A DNA stretch of 6,657 bases from contig JAATVN010000218.1 of assembly GCA_014523595.1 (NCBI GenBank), positions 1-6,657 of the forward strand, read 5' to 3'. Positions 1 through 5,768 of this stretch are shown here, in pieces. The translations under genes and the position numbers were made by a program. Every line of letters starts with the position of its first letter. Position 1 is the first letter of the stretch. The notes below the pieces were generated by a model, which saw nothing but the letters and a program-made list of their open reading frames with translations, had not been told where the DNA came from and searched no databases. Origin of the DNA: Nitrososphaerales archaeon TH5888 (lineage in GTDB: Archaea > Thermoproteota > Nitrososphaeria > Nitrososphaerales > Nitrososphaeraceae).

Positions 1-264
1 ATGAAGTTCTGGACATTGGACAAAGCTGCAAAGGATATCTGCGATTTGGTTGTTACTAACGTCACTGAAGAGACTAGACTTGCAATGATCATCACGCCTA
101 TCATGATTGTAGTTTTTTTCAAATTACTTTCATTTGAACTACGGGTGTTTCTTTTAAAAATATTTGTCCAGATTAGGTCCAAATTTATACAAAAATTAGA
201 AGGTTTCTATTTCTCACAAACGCTGCAGCTCATCATCATTGCCCTCAAATTTATACGAATCTGA
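1..264 (+). CDS. Small hypothetical membrane protein (doubtful)
   Basis: This is an open frame of 87 codons from an ATG at the first base of the window to TGA. It has one clear hydrophobic stretch at about residues 27-46 (LAMIITPIMIVVFFKLLSFE) and a second weaker one near the C-terminus, with basic residues between them. I recognise no family. It is the only candidate plus-strand gene of any length, and its upstream region is outside the window, so promoter and true start cannot be judged; the frame could also begin further upstream. In AT-rich DNA, hydrophobic open frames of this size arise by chance. It may be a real small membrane protein, the 3' end of a longer gene, or noise. Confidence 0.3.
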   Translation: MKFWTLDKAAKDICDLVVTNVTEETRLAMIITPIMIVVFFKLLSFELRVFLLKIFVQIRSKFIQKLEGFYFSQTLQLIIIALKFIRI

Positions 265-471
265 ATCGACAACTCTAAAATTTCTTTCCTAGATATTAGG
301 ACAGTGTAGGTCTGAAGCCTAATAAATTTATCAATTTTCCAATATTGTGAAGTTATTATTTATTCTGCCAGCGCTTCTTATGTCTCAGATTCTCGAGCAA
401 GAGAAGTACTTGTAATCTCTGGTCCACAAGATTTATTGTAATTGTAAATAATGCCATTAGGAATCTTGATT

Positions 472-971
472 TCATTGAGGTAACGCCAATACTTGTCCTG
501 CGATTACTGGTGATGGTATTTACAATAGTACGGGTTCGTTGTCTGATTATTCGCTGTTAAAGTAACATTTCCATTTTCAGCAAAAGCAATATCAATATCT
601 ACTTTATATGGTCTCCAATAGTAAATGAATGTCTTTCTTGTCTTACTGGGTCCACGTTATAGAAATTTACTGTAACCTTGTCGCCTTTTTCTACTGCAAG
701 AGAGTTAATGTAGAAAGAATTTTCTAACTTTAGTTTTTCTTCAACTTCAATTTCCGAGGTAAATAAATGAAAAGTCTTGATTCTGCGAGTAATAAGGGAG
801 GGTACGGGTCCAGCAACGTTCAGCACAAGAGTTGAAATACCAATCTGATTTTTTGGTCGATTGTGTTTTTGTTGTGAGTCTGTTATAGGTTCCTGACATT
901 CGAAGTATCCCTAAGCCATAACCAGATATTAATGACATAGATAAGAATGAGATAGACGCGGCTGAATTCAT
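472..971 (-). pseudogene. Cupredoxin (small blue copper protein), broken by three frameshifts
   Basis: Joining three reading frames gives a secreted cupredoxin. The ATG at 971 starts a signal peptide (MNSAASISFLSMSLISGYGLGI). A frame change near 890-910 leads into CQEPITDSQQ and then GISTLVLNVAGPVP, VEKGDKVTVNFYNVDPVRQERHSFTIGDHI. A second shift at about 600-606 (stop TAG at 599-601) leads into VDIDIAFAENGNVTLTANNQ and PYYCKYH. A third at about 515-518 leads to PVIAGQVLALPQ, ending in TGA at 472-474. The expected type-1 copper ligands seen are His in ERHSF and Cys and His in YYCKYH. The usual axial Met position appears to be Ile or Val. Such proteins carry electrons or copper outside the membrane, and ammonia-oxidising archaea have many. 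The promoter just upstream looks intact, so decay may be recent. Assembly indels are an alternative explanation for the shifts, though not for the lost Met. Confidence 0.75.
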
Positions 972-977
972 GCACAA

Positions 978-1011
978 ATTAGTACTGCCTAACTATTTAA
1001 TCGGTTTGTTT
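978..1011 (-). promoter_or_regulatory. Leaderless TATA promoter of the cupredoxin pseudogene; copy of the 3848-3881 promoter
   Basis: On the minus strand the element ATTAAATA (994-1001) is centred about 26.5 bp before the A of the ATG at 971, the expected spacing for an archaeal TATA box with transcription starting at the start codon. Positions 978-1000 match 3848-3870 exactly (23 bp), and similarity continues through a shared GTTTGTTT-type stretch to about 1011. It sits in the 57 bp between the phosphoesterase stop and this gene, so the gene had its own promoter rather than depending on readthrough. Confidence 0.65.
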
Positions 1012-1028
1012 TTCGAAAGTTCAGATAA

Positions 1029-3170
1029 TTACTTTATTACGCTGAAATTATCCAAAATCTTTCCACTATGGGATATGAACTGTCCCATTAAAGAGCTAGG
1101 ACTAACTAGTATTTTTGTGAAGCCAAAGTCCTTATCATTTTGATATATCGATTCATTTATTTGTCCCTCAAATTCATAATGAGATTCTCCACCTGTTCCA
1201 GATTGTATGAAAACTGTGTGTTTATTAGGAAACTTTATCCTTTCATAATTATGGTTGTCGCCCCATATCACCAGATCTACTCCGTATTTATCTAATAGTG
1301 GCTGTAGCGCTGTGGTTTGATCTTTATCTGCGCGATGGTCAGATGGGCTTGTGTACAAAGGAGTTGTCGTTACTACAATCTTCCATGGTTGTTTCGTTGC
1401 TTTAAGTTCTTTTTCTAAGAACTCAGCATTCGAAGAGACTGATTTTTCTGAATCAAGCAATATTATTCTAGCAAGTCCTGCATCGAACGCAAATACCATA
1501 GATGGTTGTCCAAATAGTTCCGCATAAGAATTTGAATCATGATCCCCTCTAGCACCTTTCATTGGAATTTTTGTCTCCCTCAATTCATTGATAACAGGCT
1601 CAAATTCCTCTACCGAGCCATACGAATAATCACCAAGTCCAAGTGCCAAGTTTATTTTGTGATTTTTCATGAGGTCTACCGTTCTTTCCCAGTTATCATT
1701 GCGGGCGGAGCCCCAATCCCCTGCTGCCCCTATATAATAATTTGATGATCCTGAAATTAAGACTGTGTTTAAGGATACTTCGGTTATGCTAGCATAGGTA
1801 TTTAGAGTATTTCCATTGACAGTTATTCTTATGTATCTTGCATTAGTATCAGCAATATTATATTTTTCCAAGTTTAGTGTAGAACCGCTACTCTTGGAGC
1901 TTAATACATTTGAGAACTTTATTCCGTCATTGGAAGTAGATATGACAAAATTATTCTGTCTCTCATTTCCTTTGTACCATGCAATACTGATGTCACAAAC
2001 CTTGTTACTAATTTCCAAATCAAGCTGTATCCATGAACCCACACCGTTATTGGACCATCTGGTATCTAGATTATCATCAAGAACGTTAGTACCGGGAAAA
2101 CCAGTCTGACTAGCAGAAGTGTTAGCATTTTGAATTTGCCCATCAACGCATTGAACCTGTGATTGACCAGAGGAGGATATCTGTGCTTTGATCTCGGCTA
2201 TACTTGCATAATTATTTTGAGTATTTCCATTGACAGTTATTCTTATGTATCTCGCATTAGTATCAGCAATATTATATTTTTCATATGATAATGACTTTCC
2301 ACTACTTATTGTTGATAATACAGTCTTGTATGATTTTCCATCTTGAGAAGTTGAAACTATGAAATTATTCTGTCTCTCATTTCCTTTATGCCAGGCTATA
2401 TCTAGACTACAAATGTTCTTACTTGATCCTAAATCTAGCTGTATGTATGAGCCTACACCATAATTGGACCAAATACTGTTAAGATTATTATCGATTACAT
2501 TTGAAGATGGAAATCCAATTTGGCTACTTGGTGCAGCTGCAGTTATCTGTGAGACCTCACTCTTCACGCATGATTCAGACAAGGCCGCCTTGTAACCATA
2601 AATTTTAGATTCGCTGATACTAATCCAATTGCTCTGGGTGTTCCCACTAACCATAACTCTAATGAACCTACCTACCTTGGATTGAAGATCATAGTTCTGT
2701 TCAGTTAATGATGTACCGTCACTTTTTCCAGAGTAAACATTGGTAAATGTTTTGCCATCTTTTGATATTGATATTACAAATGTATTTACCCGTTCATTTC
2801 CCCTATGCCAGTTAATACCCACATTGCAGATTACGTTCTCTTGACCTAAATCGATCTGTACCCATGACCCCAGACCCAAGTTAGACCACCGTGTATTAAC
2901 ATTCTGATCAATCCCATGGGATGGCGGGTGCAAAGGATCAGCTCCGTTAGCAGTAATGCCATTAACTGGAAGCTTTGAACAAGTATTAGACGAGCTAAAT
3001 GAATCAGATTGTCCATACACATGAGGAGATTGAACAAGGGCACTTGAGAAAATAAGAACCGAGAATGTTACAAGAGAAACACCAAGTTTCAATTGATTGC
3101 TTCTCCATGCATTACATGAAGCAAATTTAAGTAAACTAATTCCCAATATGGCATTTATACACTTTATCAA
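1029..3170 (-). CDS. Secreted protein: three discoidin (F5/8 type C) domains plus metallophosphoesterase domain
   Basis: The open frame has 713 codons. Residues 28-54 form a hydrophobic export signal ending near VYGQS. Three F5/8 type C (discoidin) domains follow at about 64-192, 201-330 and 341-465, each with a WSN..GVGSW/Y-I/V-Q-L/I-DL core and a Cys pair (64/115, 201/254, 341/392) that could form a disulfide. A purple-acid-phosphatase-like domain occupies about 478-705: GDWG (484), GDYSY (513), GDHD (542), VVTTTP (599), GDNHNYER (637). Discoidin domains bind sugars or lipids, so the protein probably sits on the cell surface or extracellular matrix. The enzyme domain departs from the family at several metal ligands, so phosphatase activity is uncertain. 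The coordinates give the whole open frame. There is no ATG before residue 501. The first codon is TTG at 3170, right after a TAA. The TTG at 3092 is a better start: it gives a compact signal peptide and has GGAGA 9 nt upstream. Confidence 0.88.
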   Translation of the reverse strand: MIKCINAILGISLLKFASCNAWRSNQLKLGVSLVTFSVLIFSSALVQSPHVYGQSDSFSSSNTCSKLPVNGITANGADPLHPPSHGIDQNVNTRWSNLGLGSWVQIDLGQENVICNVGINWHRGNERVNTFVISISKDGKTFTNVYSGKSDGTSLTEQNYDLQSKVGRFIRVMVSGNTQSNWISISESKIYGYKAALSESCVKSEVSQITAAAPSSQIGFPSSNVIDNNLNSIWSNYGVGSYIQLDLGSSKNICSLDIAWHKGNERQNNFIVSTSQDGKSYKTVLSTISSGKSLSYEKYNIADTNARYIRITVNGNTQNNYASIAEIKAQISSSGQSQVQCVDGQIQNANTSASQTGFPGTNVLDDNLDTRWSNNGVGSWIQLDLEISNKVCDISIAWYKGNERQNNFVISTSNDGIKFSNVLSSKSSGSTLNLEKYNIADTNARYIRITVNGNTLNTYASITEVSLNTVLISGSSNYYIGAAGDWGSARNDNWERTVDLMKNHKINLALGLGDYSYGSVEEFEPVINELRETKIPMKGARGDHDSNSYAELFGQPSMVFAFDAGLARIILLDSEKSVSSNAEFLEKELKATKQPWKIVVTTTPLYTSPSDHRADKDQTTALQPLLDKYGVDLVIWGDNHNYERIKFPNKHTVFIQSGTGGESHYEFEGQINESIYQNDKDFGFTKILVSPSSLMGQFISHSGKILDNFSVIK
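1805..1868 (-). repeat. Conserved 64-bp segment of discoidin domain 3, direct repeat of 2219-2282
   Basis: This segment matches 2219-2282 at 63 of 64 positions, the only difference being 1839 versus 2253. It encodes the EKYNIADTNARYIRITVNGN core strand region. The 414-bp offset equals 138 codons, the domain repeat length. Flanking parts of the two domains are much more diverged, so gene conversion or a recent unequal exchange inside the gene is a reasonable inference. Confidence 0.85.
2219..2282 (-). repeat. Conserved 64-bp segment of discoidin domain 2, direct repeat of 1805-1868
   Basis: This is the partner of the 1805-1868 repeat, in the same orientation, same reading frame and same place in the domain. 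The first discoidin domain does not share this near-identity (it reads NYDLQSKVGRFIRVMVSGNT here), so the event involved domains 2 and 3 only. Confidence 0.85.
3102..3159 (-). promoter_or_regulatory. Possible TATA box and ribosome binding site of the discoidin-phosphoesterase gene
   Basis: On the minus strand TATAAATG occurs at 3152-3159, which would place the transcription start near 3129. GGAGA follows at 3102-3106, 9 nt before a TTG codon at 3092. Together they suggest a short leader and translation from the 3092 TTG. An alternative AT-rich element lies at about 3171-3180 and would favour a start further upstream. The 250 bp between this gene and 3422 hold no other feature I can support. 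Confidence 0.35.
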
Positions 3171-3421
3171 TTATATTATGTCACAAAATCCCTTGCTATA
3201 GTAAATTGATCTTTTATTTAATTTATTGTAATCTAAAAACTTTTGCAAGGCAAATCCTTGTTGAATCAAGACAAGGAATGCAATTATTAAATACAAACTA
3301 TAAAAATCTAACTCAATCTTGGATTATAGTCATCAGTTGGCAATTGGAAAAAGTCAGGCTGAAAAGATTATCTGCGCTTAAGAGTGTATCAATGTTCCGA
3401 CATTTCATTATAATATTCCAA

Positions 3422-3841
3422 CTAATTTGTTTCAGTCTGATTCGTTAGTAATTGATCAGCTCGGTCTAGGTTGTAATTTATTTTTTGAAGAAGGGCTTGG
3501 ACATCTGCCTCTACACTATCACTCTTTACCAAGTCTCGCAACTGCTCCCGCAGCATTACTTCTGTCTCCTCCATTAGAGTCTCATTCTGTTCTGCCAGCG
3601 GAGCTTCTATAAATTCATAATTTTCCAAATAAGCCTCCTCAACCAGAGCAGTGGCACCACTGGAATTTTTGTTCTGGTATTCTATAATAGTCTGATTAAG
3701 TAACGATCTTATCTCAGTGATTATTTCACCTGGATTTCTTTCTTCTGCATCAGACTCTTGTCCATTTGAAAGATTTAGTCCAAATCCATAACCGAAAAAC
3801 AACAAAATCGTTAGCGACATACTCAATACTGTAGATTCCAT
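3422..3841 (-). CDS. Secreted helical protein resembling an FTR1 iron-permease ectodomain segment
   Basis: This gene encodes 139 residues, with an N-terminal signal peptide or anchor (about 1-28, ending NLSNGQ) and an acidic, Glu-rich, all-helical mature part. The block ALVEEAYLENYEFIEAPLAE (about 65-84), followed by EETEVMLREQLRDLV (91-105) and a final helix NLDRADQLL, resembles the extracytoplasmic helical domain at the N-terminus of bacterial and archaeal FTR1-family iron permeases, as I remember that family. The seven-helix permease part with its REXXE motifs is absent. I infer a free-standing extracytoplasmic, possibly metal-binding, partner protein. The ATG at 3841 lies about 26.5 bp from a TATA box, so the transcript is probably leaderless. 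A frameshifted paralogue lies at 5446-5734. It could instead be an unrelated helical bundle; the FTR1 link needs a profile search. Confidence 0.72.
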   Translation of the reverse strand: MESTVLSMSLTILLFFGYGFGLNLSNGQESDAEERNPGEIITEIRSLLNQTIIEYQNKNSSGATALVEEAYLENYEFIEAPLAEQNETLMEETEVMLREQLRDLVKSDSVEADVQALLQKINYNLDRADQLLTNQTETN

Positions 3842-3847
3842 GCGCCC

Positions 3848-3881
3848 ATTAGTACTGCCTAACTATTTAAACAGTTTGTTT
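3848..3881 (-). promoter_or_regulatory. Leaderless TATA promoter of the FTR1-like gene; copy of the 978-1011 promoter
   Basis: TTTAAATA on the minus strand (3864-3871) is centred about 26.5 bp before the A of the ATG at 3841. The 23 bp at 3848-3870 are identical to 978-1000, and the 7-bp offset to the start codon is the same. The identity covers the TATA element and the stretch between it and the start codon, which is longer than a basal promoter needs to be conserved. Confidence 0.7.
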
Positions 3882-4364
3882 GTTGGAAAGTTTTTGTGGA
3901 ATTTCTGCCCGATAATTTTCTTGCTCAGGGAGTCTTAAATTCTTTTATTTTGCGAAGGGAAAATCAATCTTGTCCACAGATCTGAAATTGATGGAAGTGG
4001 TAAGAAAGTACTATTATACAGAAGCAATATAGCTAGTTTTGAGTTCAAAATAGAAAAAGGAGGATCTCATTTGTATAGCTTTTCAAACATCTCTATAAAG
4101 TAAGTTCAAAGTCTCAGAACAGGAGATTATCGAAGAGAAACTACATGAAGTAAGCCTCGAAAAGCTCTTTTGATCCAAAGTTTTTAGAGTTCCTATTCAG
4201 AGGACTAAGTATAAATCTATTATTTTAACTGAATACCTGAATCAGAGTATAAATAGACAGTTTTTAGGAATCCTACACGGCTTACGTCCATATCTCGGCC
4301 CCGCGTGATATCTGTTGGGTAGGATGGAATTTGATGACTCGTCCTGTTTCCATAGATGAGTGAC

Positions 4365-4390
4365 CTGGATGTCGTTTGGCTTGACTCCAG
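4365..4390. other. Hairpin in the GC-richer intergenic block
   Basis: CTGGA pairs with TCCAG and GTC pairs with GAC, giving an eight-base-pair stem with a single bulged T and a nine-base loop (GTTTGGCTT). It is not followed by a T-run on either strand, so it does not look like a terminator. It could be part of a structured RNA or chance. Confidence 0.3.
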
Positions 4391-4448
4391 ATTTTAGTCT
4401 TTTAGCCAACTCAGTTTAACATTATGGAATATTTATTTTACATACATG

Positions 4449-4509
4449 ATTCTCACATTGGAGAAAGAAAACATGATTTAAATACTTGCGCCTACACGAA
4501 GGTGAGAAT
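4449..4509 (+). promoter_or_regulatory. Orphan TATA promoter bracketed by an inverted repeat
   Basis: ATTCTCAC (4449-4456) and GTGAGAAT (4502-4509) are perfect 8-bp inverted copies. Between them TTTAAATA (4477-4484) is centred about 27 bp before the ATG at 4508, the same geometry as the leaderless promoters on the other strand. The right arm overlaps the ATG, so a protein bound to both arms would block the promoter. This reading as an operator is inference. Confidence 0.4.
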
Positions 4510-4573
4510 GGTTGAAATCCACATAAACTCAAAAGTGACTGTTTCTCATATATTGTGCTCGACTACATATTAA
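4508..4573 (+). CDS. Possible leaderless microprotein, 21 residues
   Basis: ATG at 4508 to TAA at 4571-4573 encodes MVEIHINSKVTVSHILCSTT plus Tyr. The only support is the well-placed TATA box about 27 bp upstream and the inverted repeat around it. There is no recognisable domain. It may equally be the surviving 5' end of a gene whose remainder is lost, or a start site for a non-coding transcript. Confidence 0.2.
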   Translation: MVEIHINSKVTVSHILCSTTY

Positions 4574-4763
4574 ACCCTATATACCTTCAGAATAATTCTA
4601 TTTGACTCTATACTTCCTCTTTAGCAATTCAATGTATATAGCAAAGGAATCTATTCTATTTTTCTATTTTTGCCCCAACTTGAATTCTTTATTCAGGGTC
4701 AATAAATCTACAACCTTATTGTATCCTATAAGGAGATCTTCCCTCATTTGAATTGAAAGTGTC

Positions 4764-4769
4764 AAAAAA
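4764..4769 (-). terminator. T6 run downstream of ferritin
   Basis: On the minus strand a run of six T starts about 23 nt after the ferritin stop codon. Archaeal RNA polymerase commonly ends transcripts at oligo-T without needing a strong hairpin. A weak dyad (GAG-GATCT-CTC, 4776-4786) sits between the stop and the T-run. Confidence 0.5.
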
Positions 4770-4791
4770 TGTTTAGAGGATCTCTCAGTAG

Positions 4792-5331
4792 CTAATTAGC
4801 CGATGGTTGCTGTTGAGAATCCCCTTTAGCCATTATTTCCGATCTAATTGAGGCCACGGATTGGTCGATTTGATATATCGCTAGTTTGTCTCTCCCAATT
4901 ATTTCGAATTTTTGAAGGATAGTTTCAAACAATGTTTCTTCTTCTATTTGTTCACTTACAAACCATTGTAAGAAAGAATATGTAGCGCGATCTTTTTCTC
5001 TTTCAACAATCTCTACTAGATTGTTAATAAGTTTTGTAACTGTCTGTTCACTTTTTAAACCTACCTGGAATGTAGATTCTAATGAATCGAAATTACCTTG
5101 AGGCTTTTCTGTCGCTGGAATTATCGCTTCAGCTCCCGCATTATTAAGATAATGAACGAATTTCAACATATGTGTATTCTCCTCAGCAGCTTGTTCAAAA
5201 AAGAAAGTTGCACTTCCATCATATCCAGTTCTTTCACACCACGATCCGATTGCAACATATGCTTGAGTTGCAGATGCTTCATAAGCTATTTGATCATTGA
5301 TTGCCTTTGTGGTTTCCGATGAGATTCTCAT
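4792..5331 (-). CDS. Ferritin, iron-storage ferroxidase
   Basis: This is a 179-residue non-haem ferritin. Family members form 24-subunit cytoplasmic cages that oxidise Fe(II) and store it as ferric mineral. The ferroxidase centre is complete by motif: E18 in QIAYEAS, E51 and H54 in AEENTH, E95 in KSEQTVTK, and E127/Q128 in the helix-4 motif FLQWFVSEQIEEET. The length matches bacterial-type ferritin (Ftn) with a short polar tail (SQQQPSAN). The ATG at 5331 is chosen because the start MRISSETTKAINDQIAYEA is the normal helix-A position and a TATA-like element precedes it. It lies among FTR1-ectodomain-like genes, which fits an iron-handling neighbourhood. No iron-regulator operator could be identified. 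It is the best-supported gene in the window. Confidence 0.96.
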   Translation of the reverse strand: MRISSETTKAINDQIAYEASATQAYVAIGSWCERTGYDGSATFFFEQAAEENTHMLKFVHYLNNAGAEAIIPATEKPQGNFDSLESTFQVGLKSEQTVTKLINNLVEIVEREKDRATYSFLQWFVSEQIEEETLFETILQKFEIIGRDKLAIYQIDQSVASIRSEIMAKGDSQQQPSAN

Positions 5332-5351
5332 TGTAACATTTTATACGTCCT

Positions 5352-5359
5352 CATATATC
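5352..5359 (-). promoter_or_regulatory. TATA box of ferritin
   Basis: GATATATG on the minus strand is centred about 24.5 bp before the A of the ferritin ATG, so transcription should start at or within a base or two of the start codon (leaderless). TATAAAA at about 5339-5345 is too close to the ATG to be the functional element for this start. Confidence 0.5.
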
Positions 5360-5445
5360 TATGTTCTTGGAATTGGTATGTGTTGTTATTTATTGGTTAA
5401 CTAACGTTTGGATATCTGAATCCGGATCTTATTCATAAAGTTGAA

Positions 5446-5734
5446 CTGGTAACTGCTGCCTATGAATTACTTTTGTTTCCTCATTAGAGTTTCATCTTTT
5501 CCGTTCTTATGAATTCATAATTTTCCAAATAGGATTCCTCAACCAGAAGTGTAGCGCTATCATGATTCTTGTTCTGAAATTCCATATTAGTTTGATTAAG
5601 TAACGATCTTATCTCATTATTTCCGCTGGCTTTCTTCCGCATCAGATTGCTGATGATTAGAACATTCAGTCAAAGTCCATAATCGAAAAGCAACATGGCT
5701 AGCGATATGCTCAATTAGATAAGACTGCTATCAT
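5446..5734 (-). pseudogene. Decayed paralogue of the FTR1-like gene at 3422-3841
   Basis: The DNA aligns along most of its length with 3530-3841. Near-identical patches include the 20 bases around GAATTCATAATTTTCCAAAT (5511-5530) and the run around ATTAAGTAACGATCTTATCT (5597-5616). Translated in pieces it still shows SDAEES, EIRSLLNQTNMEFQNKN, LLVEESYLENYEFI and then a stop after a deletion at the EAPLAE site. Several indels put these pieces in different frames. The last third of the gene, after the equivalent of REQL, is missing and the ferritin upstream region begins. The upstream 23-bp promoter of the intact copy is not present beyond the start codon (ATG at 5734), and no TATA element lies at the proper distance. 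It is clearly non-functional. Confidence 0.85.
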
Positions 5735-5768
5735 GATAGATATCATCTCTAACTGTCTCTTCTGGTTG

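Larger units (their letters stand above)
3882..4763. other. Long stretch without a convincing gene
   Basis: This region lies between the promoter of the FTR1-like gene and the ferritin terminator. No frame on either strand is long and well-formed enough to call with confidence. Fragments that look weakly coding on the plus strand are at about 3939-4103 (ending FSNISIK) and, in another frame, at about 4107-4175 (FKVSEQEIIEEKLHEVSLEKLF). They could be the wreck of one gene, but I recognise no family. The block 4270-4395 is visibly richer in G and C than its surroundings. A small plus-strand promoter and ORF lie at 4449-4573. Everything else is AT-rich sequence in which I see nothing. Confidence 0.5.

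Noticed and set aside
388..406. Stem-loop TTCTC-GAGCAA-GAGAA downstream of the cupredoxin as a terminator
   Set aside because: It has only five base pairs and no following T-run on the minus strand.
747..977. Two overlapping minus-strand open frames (599-826 and 747-977) as separate genes
   Set aside because: They are successive frames of one cupredoxin; joined with the downstream frame to 472 they give a continuous family-like protein.
1539..2109. Plus-strand open frames at 1539-1745 and 1816-2109
   Set aside because: They lie antisense inside the well-supported discoidin-phosphoesterase gene and have no promoter or family features.
3206..3448. Plus-strand open frame of 80 codons
   Set aside because: It is mostly in AT-rich intergenic DNA, has no family resemblance and no TATA box at a suitable distance, and runs into the 3' end of the FTR1-like gene.
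3842..4791. CRISPR array, tRNA or complete insertion sequence in the long gap
   Set aside because: There are no regularly spaced repeats, no tRNA T-loop motif such as GTTCGA with a cloverleaf, and no terminal inverted repeats with a transposase frame.
5098..5322. Plus-strand open frame opposite ferritin
   Set aside because: It is a Cys/Ser/Leu-rich antisense reading of the ferritin gene.
5729..5745. Palindromes TATCATGATA and TGATA-GA-TATCA as an operator
   Set aside because: They are AT-rich short dyads at the start codon of a dead gene with no promoter; likely chance.
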